The position numbers and the translations under genes were made by a program. A stretch of 64,000 nucleotides of DNA from NCBI RefSeq assembly GCF_041537925.1, contig NZ_JBGOSH010000002.1, positions 310,001 through 374,000 of the forward strand, read 5' to 3'. Positions 53,749-61,621 of the stretch are shown here, piece after piece. Source of the DNA: Ruegeria_C sp041537925. GTDB lineage: Bacteria > Pseudomonadota > Alphaproteobacteria > Rhodobacterales > Rhodobacteraceae. The notes beneath the pieces were generated by a model that worked only from the letters and a program-made list of their open reading frames with translations, had not been told where the DNA came from and ran no database searches. Within the stretch, counting starts at the first letter, position 1, and every line of letters starts with the position of its first letter.

Positions 53749-54585
53749 CTATTGCCGTGCGCCGCCAAACGCGCGCAGGACGGTCCGGGTGGCGTCGACT
53801 AGTGGGTCGTGGGTCTCAGACAGGATCTGTACCCGGTCGAAACGGTCTGGGTCACGGTTCACGGCGTCGCGCATGGCTGTACCGAAGGCCATGCGCAGTT
53901 CGGTGCCGATATTGAACTTGCAGATCTTCGAGCCCTGCGCCAGCGACCGCCGCTGCGGCTCGGGCACGCCCGAGCCGCCATGGATGACCAGCGGCACAGC
54001 CGTCACCGCCTCGATCGAGCGGATGCGTGCCTCATCCAGACCGGCGGAGCTTTCCTGTTGCAGATGCACATTGCCGACCGAGATCGCCATGGCGTCCACC
54101 CCGGTCTCGCGCGCGAATTGTGCGGCCTCGCTCGGATCGGTGCCGGCCGAGGATTCGCCGCCGGAATAGCCCACAAATCCAATCTCGCCCTCGCAGGAAA
54201 TGCCTGCGCCATGGGCCATTTCCGCAATTGCTGCTGTTTCGTCGATATTCTGCGCCAGGGGCTTGCGTGAGCCGTCGAACATCAGCGAGGTGAAACCGCT
54301 TTCCAGCGCTTCGCGGCATTCCTCCATCGTGTAGCCATGATCGAGATGGGCAACCACGGGCACAGAGGTTTCCTCGGCCAGATGCCGGAACATCTTGCCC
54401 AGGATCGGCAGCGGAGTATGGGCGCGGCAGCTTGGCCCGGCCTGCAGGATCACTGGCACGCCTTCGGCCTCGGCAGCGGCCACATAGGCGCACATGTCTT
54501 CCCAACCGAGCGTCACCAACCCGCCCACCGCGTAACCCTGCCGCAGCGCCGGTTGAAGCACCTCTGAAAGTGTTGCGAGTGTCAT
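53749..54585 (-). CDS. iolJ: Class II ketose-bisphosphate aldolase family protein (IolJ-like)
   Basis: A 278-aa class II aldolase with metal-ligand and active-site segments: HLDHGYTMEECREAL, SLMFDGSRKPLAQNI, GEIGFVGYSGGE and VIHGGSGVPE. In the iol context it would cleave 2-deoxy-5-keto-gluconate-6-phosphate to glyceraldehyde-phosphate-side and malonate-semialdehyde-side products. The start at ATG 54585 overlaps the iolB stop (ATGA). Fructose- or tagatose-bisphosphate aldolase cannot be ruled out from sequence alone, but position supports IolJ. Confidence 0.82.
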   Translation of the reverse strand: MTLATLSEVLQPALRQGYAVGGLVTLGWEDMCAYVAAAEAEGVPVILQAGPSCRAHTPLPILGKMFRHLAEETSVPVVAHLDHGYTMEECREALESGFTSLMFDGSRKPLAQNIDETAAIAEMAHGAGISCEGEIGFVGYSGGESSAGTDPSEAAQFARETGVDAMAISVGNVHLQQESSAGLDEARIRSIEAVTAVPLVIHGGSGVPEPQRRSLAQGSKICKFNIGTELRMAFGTAMRDAVNRDPDRFDRVQILSETHDPLVDATRTVLRAFGGARQ

Positions 54586-55418
54586 TTGAACTTCGCCACC
54601 ATGTCCTTGATGCCCGGAATGGTCTCGATCTGGTAGGCATGTGTGGGCTGGAAATACTGCACCAGTGACCGCTGGGTCAGACCGCCCAGAATGGTGAAGT
54701 AATACATCTCGTACCCTGGTAATACCGAGCAAGGGTGATAGCCCTTGTCGATGCAAATCGTCGAGCCATCGACGATGTGATAGGCATCACCTGATTTACC
54801 TTCCTCGCGCTGCAGCATCTGCAGGCCAGAACCCCAATTCGGCTTGAATCGGAAATTATAGGTTTCGTCGTGGCGCGTCTCATCGGGCAGGCGGTTGGTG
54901 TCATGCTTGTGGCTTGGGAAGCCCGACCAGCCGCCCTGCCCCACGGTGAACAGTTCCGAGACTAGCAGCCGCCCGACCCTGTCCGCCTGTTTCTGGCCGA
55001 GGATATGCTTGATCTTGCGGTGGGTCTTGGTGTCGTCGCTGCCATATTGCACTAGGTCGGGCTCGCGCACATCGAAAGGGTCCAGAACCTTGTCGTATTT
55101 CGCACCTGCGATGAAGGTTTCGGTCTCCTCTGAAACGCACACGATCCGCGCCTTGGCGCCTGACGGCACATAGACGCCTTCGGGCTCACCATCCCAGACA
55201 TCCTCGCCGCGATTGCCCAGGGCGGGGAAGGACACCCCCTCTACCTCGACATCGACACTGCCGGTGGCGGGCGCGATGCAGGTCTCGTATCCCGGCACCT
55301 GATATTCGAAGGCTTCGCCCTTCTTGAGCTTGACGATGTTAAAATAATTCAGCGGCACGAGCCCGTCATCAGTGTCGACGATGGGTTTGTTCTGGTTGTC
55401 AAAAGGAGGGATATGCAT
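54582..55418 (-). CDS. iolB: 5-deoxy-glucuronate isomerase
   Basis: A 278-aa cupin-type isomerase of the IolB family (VPLNYFNIVKLKKGEAFEYQ; GGWSGFPSHKHDTN with metal-binding His; KGYHPCSVLPGYEMYY). It converts 5-deoxy-glucuronate to 2-deoxy-5-keto-gluconate, the substrate of IolC. It lies 12 bp after the iolC stop and overlaps the aldolase gene. Confidence 0.93.
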   Translation of the reverse strand: MHIPPFDNQNKPIVDTDDGLVPLNYFNIVKLKKGEAFEYQVPGYETCIAPATGSVDVEVEGVSFPALGNRGEDVWDGEPEGVYVPSGAKARIVCVSEETETFIAGAKYDKVLDPFDVREPDLVQYGSDDTKTHRKIKHILGQKQADRVGRLLVSELFTVGQGGWSGFPSHKHDTNRLPDETRHDETYNFRFKPNWGSGLQMLQREEGKSGDAYHIVDGSTICIDKGYHPCSVLPGYEMYYFTILGGLTQRSLVQYFQPTHAYQIETIPGIKDMVAKFK

Positions 55419-55430
55419 GTCTTGATCCTC

Positions 55431-56420
55431 TTATGCGGCCTCGGACGGGCCGGGATGGGATGCGATGAAGTCTTCGAGCTGGGGCGTGGTGGGCATGGCC
55501 GGCGCGCAGCCGGGTTGCGACACTACGATAGAGGCACAGGCAGAGCCGCGCAGCACCGCGTCGCGCAGGGAATACCCCGCCGCCATGGACGACAACAGAC
55601 CCGCCATGAAACTGTCGCCCGCTCCGTTGGGTTTGACGGCGGTGACCGGGTAGATGCCGGTGCGGATTTCTTCGCCACCAGAGAAGGTTACAGCGCCCTC
55701 TTCACCCATTTTGTAAATGACGATCCGGCCCGATTGTGCGGCCAGTTCGCGGGCTTTGTCCAGGCCCTTTTCGATGCCACCGGCCATGAAGCCGAACTCT
55801 TCGTCATTGCCGACGATCAGGTCGCTTTCCTCGCCGGCGCGCGACAGGACCTCGGCAGCCACGTCTGGTGAGGGCCAGCTATAGGGTCGGTAGTCGATGT
55901 CGAAGATCACCGGCAGCCCGGCGGCGCGGGCGTTTTCGAACGCACGGAACGTGGCCCCGCGCGACGGCTCGGCGGCAAAGACGGTGCCTGCGGTGATTAG
56001 CGCGGTGAAGGCGCTGTAATCCACCGCATCCATATCCGCCTCGGTCACCTGAAAATCGGCCGCGCCATTGCGATAGATGACGTTCTGAAAATCTTCGATG
56101 CAGCTTTCATAGACCGCCAACGAGCAGCGTGCCTCGCCGCCCACCGCCCGGACATAGCACGTATCGACACCGTAATGCTGCAACCGGTTCACGCAGAACC
56201 GGCCCACCGCATCATCCGAGACCGAGGTGACCAGCGCCGCTTGCGACCCAAGCTTGACCAGACCGGCGCAGATGTTGGCCGAGGATCCGCCTAGATCGGC
56301 GCGAAAACTCTCCGCATGCTCGCTTTTGGTGCCGATCGGATCGGCGAACATATCCATCCCGGCACGCCCAAACACGGCAAAGCGGTTGCCCTTGATGCCT
56401 TCCAGCAGATTGCTCATCAT
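55431..56420 (-). CDS. iolC: 5-dehydro-2-deoxygluconokinase
   Basis: A 329-aa PfkB-family sugar kinase: an N-terminal GRAGMDMFADPIG-type motif (here starting MMSNLLEGIKGNRFAVFGRA) and the C-terminal PNGAGDSFMAGLL with the catalytic Asp. The ATG at 56420 overlaps the iolD stop (ATGA); a second ATG follows at once. It phosphorylates 2-deoxy-5-keto-gluconate for the aldolase encoded downstream. Confidence 0.92.
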   Translation of the reverse strand: MMSNLLEGIKGNRFAVFGRAGMDMFADPIGTKSEHAESFRADLGGSSANICAGLVKLGSQAALVTSVSDDAVGRFCVNRLQHYGVDTCYVRAVGGEARCSLAVYESCIEDFQNVIYRNGAADFQVTEADMDAVDYSAFTALITAGTVFAAEPSRGATFRAFENARAAGLPVIFDIDYRPYSWPSPDVAAEVLSRAGEESDLIVGNDEEFGFMAGGIEKGLDKARELAAQSGRIVIYKMGEEGAVTFSGGEEIRTGIYPVTAVKPNGAGDSFMAGLLSSMAAGYSLRDAVLRGSACASIVVSQPGCAPAMPTTPQLEDFIASHPGPSEAA

Positions 56421-58282
56421 ACGCCCCGCCGTTGTTTGGAACGGCTGCTTTCCCAGTCCGCATGGGCGGCGTGCACCTTGTCGCTGTCGGTGACATGGGG
56501 CGTGCCGACCTCCCACCAGGCATGGCCTTGGGCGGTCCAGCCGTCATAGGCGTCGACTTTCATGTAGATCACATGGGTCTTGTCGCTGGCCTTGGCGCGC
56601 TTGAACGCCTCGCCCAGCTCGGTCGGGTTTGCGACGGATTCTGCGATTGCTCCCATCGCCGCCGCATGTGCCTCGAAATCGACGCCGAAGGGCTCGGGCA
56701 CTGTGGGGCAATCGGCAAGCAGGTTGTTGAAGCTTTCGTTACCGGTGTTGTTCTGCAGCTTGTTGATGACCGCAAACCCGCCATTGTCCAGCACCAGTAT
56801 GATCAGTTTCTTGCGGCTGAGGACCGAGGAATAGATGTCGGAATTCATCATCATGTAGGACCCGTCGCCGATGAAGACGATAGTGTCCTGATCCGGCTCG
56901 GTTTCGGATTGTGCGATACGCGCGCCCCAGGCACCCGAGATCTCGTAGCCCATACAGGAGAAGCCAAACTCTACATCCACCGTGCCGATATCCAGCGTGC
57001 GCCAGTTGGCGGTCACCTCGGCTGGCAGCCCGCCCGCCGCCGCAACCACGCGGTCACGCGGATCGCACAGCGCATTCACCACGCCGATGGCCTGCGAATA
57101 AGAGTTGGGGCGGTTCCCAAGGGCCACGTTCCCGGCGACATAGTCGTCCCAGTTCTTGCGTTCGGCTTTCGCGAAACTGGTCCAACTGCCCGGCGCGCTG
57201 TAACCCGACATGGCGCTTTTCAACGCGTCGAGCGAGCGCTTCGCGTCACCCACAACAGGCAGCGACATATGCTTGCCAGCGTCATGGCGCGCGGCATTGA
57301 GAGAGATGAAACGCGCGTCTTTGGCGAAGGCCGTCCAGGAGCCTGTTGTGAAATCCTGCAACCGTGTGCCGACAGCCAGAATCACATCCGCTGCTTCTGC
57401 CACGGCATTGGCGCTGTCCGATCCGGTCACACCTATGGGGCCAATATTCAGCGGATGAGTGTCCAGCATGTTGGCGCGTCCCGCGATGGTTTCGACCACC
57501 GGGATCTGGTGGGTTTGGGCAAAGGATGTCAGCTCTGCCACTGCCTTGGAATACTGCACCCCGCCGCCCGCGATGATCATTGGGCGTTCGGCGGTTTTCA
57601 GCAATTGGACAGCGGCGGCAAGTTCCGCCTCATCCGGGGCCTGACGGCGAATGCGGTGGACCTTCTTCTCGAAGAAGACCTGCGGGTAATCATAAGTCCA
57701 GCCCTGCACGTCCTGCGGCAGCCCCAGAAATGCCGGGCCGCAATCGGCGGGATCCAGCATGGTGGCAATCGCCGCGGGCAGCGACTGGATCACCTGCGCC
57801 GGATGCGTGATCCGGTCCCAATACCGGCTGACCGCCTTGAAGGCATCATTTACACCCAGTGCCGGGTTCCCGAAATGCTCCAACTGTTGCAGCACCGGAT
57901 CGGGCAGCCGGGTCAGGAAGGTGTCGCCGCACAGCATCAGCATCGGCAGTCGGTTGGCATGAGCCAGCGCGGCAGATGTCAGCAGGTTGGTCGTGCCCGG
58001 CCCGGCAGAGGCGGTGCAGAACATGAAGCGCTGCCGCAGCCACTGCTTGGCATAGCCTGCGGCTGCGAATCCCATGCTTTGTTCATTCTGGCCACGATAG
58101 AGCGGCAGTTCATCCTGAACACCGTGCAGCGCCTCGCCCAGACAGGTCACGTTGCCATGGCCAAAAATACCAAAGCCGCCGCCGCATAAACGGTATTCCT
58201 GCTCGTCGATTTCGATGAACTGGTTTGTCAGCCAGCGGATAATGGCCTGCGCGGTGGTCAGGCGGATCGTATCGTCGCTCAT
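56417..58282 (-). CDS. iolD: Trihydroxycyclohexane-1,2-dione acylhydrolase (ThDP-dependent)
   Basis: A 621-aa ThDP-dependent enzyme. The N-terminal pyrimidine-binding domain has GHGNVTCLGEALHG, with the Glu in that region, the middle domain is present, and the ThDP motif is FIGDGSYMMMNSDIY near residue 490. Length and motifs match IolD, which opens the inositol ring. The start at 58282 has a GAGGGAA site. First gene of the iolD-C-B-J operon, divergent from iolG. Confidence 0.94.
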   Translation of the reverse strand: MSDDTIRLTTAQAIIRWLTNQFIEIDEQEYRLCGGGFGIFGHGNVTCLGEALHGVQDELPLYRGQNEQSMGFAAAGYAKQWLRQRFMFCTASAGPGTTNLLTSAALAHANRLPMLMLCGDTFLTRLPDPVLQQLEHFGNPALGVNDAFKAVSRYWDRITHPAQVIQSLPAAIATMLDPADCGPAFLGLPQDVQGWTYDYPQVFFEKKVHRIRRQAPDEAELAAAVQLLKTAERPMIIAGGGVQYSKAVAELTSFAQTHQIPVVETIAGRANMLDTHPLNIGPIGVTGSDSANAVAEAADVILAVGTRLQDFTTGSWTAFAKDARFISLNAARHDAGKHMSLPVVGDAKRSLDALKSAMSGYSAPGSWTSFAKAERKNWDDYVAGNVALGNRPNSYSQAIGVVNALCDPRDRVVAAAGGLPAEVTANWRTLDIGTVDVEFGFSCMGYEISGAWGARIAQSETEPDQDTIVFIGDGSYMMMNSDIYSSVLSRKKLIILVLDNGGFAVINKLQNNTGNESFNNLLADCPTVPEPFGVDFEAHAAAMGAIAESVANPTELGEAFKRAKASDKTHVIYMKVDAYDGWTAQGHAWWEVGTPHVTDSDKVHAAHADWESSRSKQRRGV

Positions 58283-58333
58283 CTGTTGGTTCCCTCAAAA
58301 CGATGCGGGCGCAGCAAGTCGGTCGAATGCCAC

Positions 58334-58381
58334 TTGCGCAGGATCGATTCCGAGGATACTAATTTTGCAACCGGTTGCAAA
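58334..58381 (+). promoter_or_regulatory. iolG promoter with a perfect 18-bp palindromic operator
   Basis: TTGCGC (58334-58339) and TACTAA (58357-58362) are spaced by 17 bp and form a plausible promoter. It is immediately followed by the perfect palindrome TTTGCAACCGGTTGCAAA (58364-58381), typical of a LacI-family operator. The palindrome lies between iolD (start 58282, leftward) and iolG (start 58410, rightward), so a single repressor could control both arms. No LacI-type gene is in the window. Confidence 0.65.
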
Positions 58382-58409
58382 CTGTATTTGCGCAAAGGTG
58401 GGAACGGCC

Positions 58410-59513
58410 ATGGCAGAAATTGGTATCGGCATCGTTGGTGGCGGCTATATGGGCAAGGCACATTCGGTTGCCATGGCCGCCGTTGGGACAGTGTTTGAGA
58501 CGCGTCTGCGGCCCCGGCTCGAGATGATCAGCGCCAGCAGCCCCGACTCCGCCGAGCGCTATCGTCGCGCTTTCGGTTTTGCACGGGCTACCCATGATTG
58601 GCGCGTGCTGGTTGAGGACCCAAAGGTCGATGCCATCATCATCGCCACGCCGCAGACCCTGCACCGCGAAATCGCAGAAGCCGCATTTGCCCTCGGCAAG
58701 CCGGTGATGTGTGAAAAACCCATGGGCACCTCGGTGGCTGAGGCTCAGGCGATGGTGGACGCCGCCGAGGCCAGTGGGCACGCCAATATGGTTGCCTATA
58801 ATTACATCCGCACCCCGGCCAGCCAGTTTGCCCGCAAGTTGATCGCCGATGGTGAAATCGGTGATGTTACCTGGTTCCGCGCGGAACATACCGAGGATTT
58901 CTATGCTGATCCGCAAGCTCCCGCCACCTGGCGTGCTGAAGGCCGCGCCAACGGCAATATGGGTGATCTGGCTCCGCATATCCTGAATGCCGCTCTGGCG
59001 CTGATTGGTCCGATCCGCTCGGTCATGGCCGATATTGAAACTGTCCACGCCGAACGCCCAGGCGGCGCCGTGACCAATGACGATCAGGCGCAGATCATGT
59101 GCCGGTTCGAAAATGGTGTGATGGGACACCTTTATATCAGCCGCGTCGCAACAGGGCGCAAGATGGGCTATGCCTATGAAATATTTGGTACAAAAGGCTC
59201 CATCCGCTTCGATCAGGAAGATCAGAACGCGATCTGGCTCTACCGCGCCGACGGGCCCGAGGCAGAACGCGGTTTCCGCAAGATCCTGACCGGGCCTGCG
59301 CATCCCGATTACCTGCCCTTCTGTCAGGGGCCGGGTCACGGCACCGGCTATCAGGATCAGATCATCATCGAGGCGCATGATTTCCTGAAGGCGATCGAAA
59401 CCGGTCAACCGGTCTTTCCGACCTTTCGGGACGGTCTGGCAGTGAACCATGTCATCGAAGCGACCTGGGCCTCGTCCAAGACGCGATCTTGGCAAGATGT
59501 TGCAACGCTCTGA
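58410..59513 (+). CDS. iolG: Inositol 2-dehydrogenase-like Gfo/Idh/MocA oxidoreductase
   Basis: A 367-aa NAD-binding protein from ATG 58410. The Rossmann motif GIVGGGYMGKAH is at about 6-17; the catalytic CEKPMG contains the Lys; the active-site GDLAPH carries the Asp and His typical of inositol dehydrogenases. It oxidises myo-inositol (or a stereoisomer) to an inosose, the substrate of IolE encoded 19 bp downstream. Confidence 0.85.
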   Translation: MAEIGIGIVGGGYMGKAHSVAMAAVGTVFETRLRPRLEMISASSPDSAERYRRAFGFARATHDWRVLVEDPKVDAIIIATPQTLHREIAEAAFALGKPVMCEKPMGTSVAEAQAMVDAAEASGHANMVAYNYIRTPASQFARKLIADGEIGDVTWFRAEHTEDFYADPQAPATWRAEGRANGNMGDLAPHILNAALALIGPIRSVMADIETVHAERPGGAVTNDDQAQIMCRFENGVMGHLYISRVATGRKMGYAYEIFGTKGSIRFDQEDQNAIWLYRADGPEAERGFRKILTGPAHPDYLPFCQGPGHGTGYQDQIIIEAHDFLKAIETGQPVFPTFRDGLAVNHVIEATWASSKTRSWQDVATL

Positions 59514-59532
59514 GCATCCGAAAGGCACCAAT

Positions 59533-60426
59533 ATGAGCATAAGAATTGGCAATGCACCCTGTTCATGGGGCGTCGAATTTGCGGATGATCCGCGTAATCC
59601 CCACTGGCAAACGGTGCTGAAGGAATGCGCCGAGGCCGGATACAAGGGCATCGAACTGGGGCCTGTCGGCTTCATGCCGGAAGACCCGACACAGGTCGCC
59701 GATGCATTGGCCCAGCATGACCTGGAGCTGATTGGCGGCGTTGTCTTCCGCCCCTATCACGATCCGGCGAAATGGGAGGATGTGCTAGATGGCACCCACC
59801 GCACCTGCAAAGCTCTCGTGGCCCATGGTGCGCAGCATCTGGTGCTGATCGATTCTATCTCGGAACGCCGCGCGCCCACCGCCGGGCGGGTGCAAGAGGC
59901 CGAGCAGATGGATGCCGCCGAATGGGCAGCTTATCGAGACCGCATCGCGGAATCCGCGCGGATCGGGACCGAGGAATACGGGCTGACCGTGGGCATCCAT
60001 GCCCATGCGGCGGGCTTCATGGATTTCGAGCCCGAGCTCGAAAGGCTGCTGGATGAGGTGGACGAAAAGCTGCTGAAAATCTGTTTCGACACCGGCCACC
60101 ACTCTTATGCAGGCTTTGACCCTGTGGCCTTCATGAGCCGCTATGCCAGCCGGATTTCCTATATGCATTTCAAGGATATAGACCCGGTTGTTAAAGCTGA
60201 CGTGATCGAGAAACGCACTGGTTTCTACGATGCTTGCGGTCAGGGTATCTTCTGCAATCTGGGCGAGGGCGACGTTGATTTCCCAGCCGTTCGGCAAGTG
60301 CTGCTAGACAACGGGTTTAACGGCTGGTGCACGGTCGAACAGGATTGCGACCCGACGATGGATGTGCGGCCGATGGATGATGCCCGCGCCAATCGCGAGT
60401 ATCTTGAATCGATCGGTTTCAGGTAA
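59533..60426 (+). CDS. iolE: Inosose dehydratase
   Basis: A 297-aa TIM-barrel sugar-phosphate-isomerase-like protein (IGNAPCSWGVEFADDPRNPH at the N-terminus; GIHAHAAGF, CFDTGHHSY, YMHFKDID and WCTVEQDCDP supply likely metal ligands). It dehydrates 2-keto-myo-inositol to the trihydroxycyclohexanedione used by IolD. The start is ATG 59533, with AAAGG upstream. Operon iolG-iolE-Gfo. Confidence 0.93.
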   Translation: MSIRIGNAPCSWGVEFADDPRNPHWQTVLKECAEAGYKGIELGPVGFMPEDPTQVADALAQHDLELIGGVVFRPYHDPAKWEDVLDGTHRTCKALVAHGAQHLVLIDSISERRAPTAGRVQEAEQMDAAEWAAYRDRIAESARIGTEEYGLTVGIHAHAAGFMDFEPELERLLDEVDEKLLKICFDTGHHSYAGFDPVAFMSRYASRISYMHFKDIDPVVKADVIEKRTGFYDACGQGIFCNLGEGDVDFPAVRQVLLDNGFNGWCTVEQDCDPTMDVRPMDDARANREYLESIGFR

Positions 60427-60437
60427 GGAGCAGGTAG

Positions 60438-61595
60438 ATGGCAAAGCTGCAATGGGGCATGATCGGCGGCGGTGAAGGCAGCCAGATCGGACCGGCCCAC
60501 CGCCTGGGTTCGGGGCTGGACGGTGCCTTCGACTTCGCCGCTGGTGCGCTGGATCATCGTCCCGATGAGGGGCGCGCCTATGGCCAGCGTCTTGGCCTTT
60601 CCGCCGACCGCGCCTATGGCGACTGGCGCGAGATGCTGGACGGCGAGCGGGGTCGCGCGGATCGGATCGATCTGGTGACCGTAGCGACGCCCAACTCGAC
60701 CCATTTCGAGATCACCAAGGCATTCCTTGAGGCCGGGTTCAACGTGCTTTGTGAAAAGCCGATGACCATGACGGTCGAAGAAGGTGAAGACATCGTGCGT
60801 ACCACCGAGCGCACCGGCGCGATCTGCGCGGTGAATTACGGCTATTCCGGCTATTCGCTGGTGCGTCACATGAAGGCGATGATCGCGCGCGGTGATCTTG
60901 GCAAGGTGCGGCTGGTCAAGGCCGAGTTCGCCCATGGCCACCACGCAGATGCCGGGGATGCCGAAAATCCGCGCGTGCGCTGGCGATATGACCCGGCGCA
61001 GGCCGGTGTCTCAGCGCAGTTTGCCGATTGCGGCATCCACGCGCTGCACATGGCCAGTTTCGTGACGGGACAGGAGGTCCATCGCTTGTCCGCTGATACC
61101 GTGTCCTGCATCGCCTCGCGTGAGTTGGAAGATGACGCGATGGTTAATTTCCGAATGGAGGATGGCGCGGTCGGGCGACTCTGGACCTCTTCGGTGGCCA
61201 TTGGTCGCCAGCATGGTCTGACGCTGCAGGTCTTTGGCGAAACCGGTGGGTTGCGCTGGTCGCAGGAACATCCCAACCAGCTGTTTTACATGCCGCTGAA
61301 TGGGCGCTTGCAGACGATTGAGCGCGGCGAAGCGAACCTGTCGCCAGAGGCCGACCGCACCACCCGCGTCACCATCGGGCATGCCGAGGGGATGCCTCTG
61401 GCCTTCGCCAATATCTACAGCGATCTGTCTGAGGCGATCCGCGCCCGCAAAGAAGGCCGCGCCATAGATCCGGCAGCGGATCACTATCCGCGTGCGGAGG
61501 ACGGATTGCGGTCGATGGCGGCAGTGTTTGCGGTAGCGGATTCGGGCAGCAAGGACGGTGCTTGGGTCGATGCGCGCCCGCCGATGTATCGCTGA
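60438..61595 (+). CDS. Second Gfo/Idh/MocA family oxidoreductase of the iol cluster
   Basis: A 385-aa protein with a glycine-rich nucleotide motif (MIGGGEGSQIGPAHR), CEKPMT with the catalytic Lys, and FADCGIHALHM with the active-site Asp and His. It has an AAGGAG site and lies 11 bp after iolE. It is likely a dehydrogenase for another inositol isomer (for example scyllo-inositol) or for a related cyclitol or sugar. Substrate unknown. Confidence 0.82.
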   Translation: MAKLQWGMIGGGEGSQIGPAHRLGSGLDGAFDFAAGALDHRPDEGRAYGQRLGLSADRAYGDWREMLDGERGRADRIDLVTVATPNSTHFEITKAFLEAGFNVLCEKPMTMTVEEGEDIVRTTERTGAICAVNYGYSGYSLVRHMKAMIARGDLGKVRLVKAEFAHGHHADAGDAENPRVRWRYDPAQAGVSAQFADCGIHALHMASFVTGQEVHRLSADTVSCIASRELEDDAMVNFRMEDGAVGRLWTSSVAIGRQHGLTLQVFGETGGLRWSQEHPNQLFYMPLNGRLQTIERGEANLSPEADRTTRVTIGHAEGMPLAFANIYSDLSEAIRARKEGRAIDPAADHYPRAEDGLRSMAAVFAVADSGSKDGAWVDARPPMYR

Positions 61596-61600
61596 AACGC

Positions 61601-61621
61601 AAGGGGGCGATCCGCCCCCTT
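61601..61621. terminator. Hairpin between convergent iol and caspase-like genes
   Basis: A perfect 9-bp stem with a 3-base loop, AAGGGGGCG (61601-61609) and CGCCCCCTT (61613-61621). Its right arm overlaps the stop codon of the minus-strand gene. Neither side has a clear T-run, so termination would be weak or Rho-assisted, but placement between converging genes supports the role. Confidence 0.55.

Noticed and set aside
56432..58189. 585-aa plus-strand frame opposite iolD
   Set aside because: Antisense of a confirmed ThDP enzyme; no domain or start signal.
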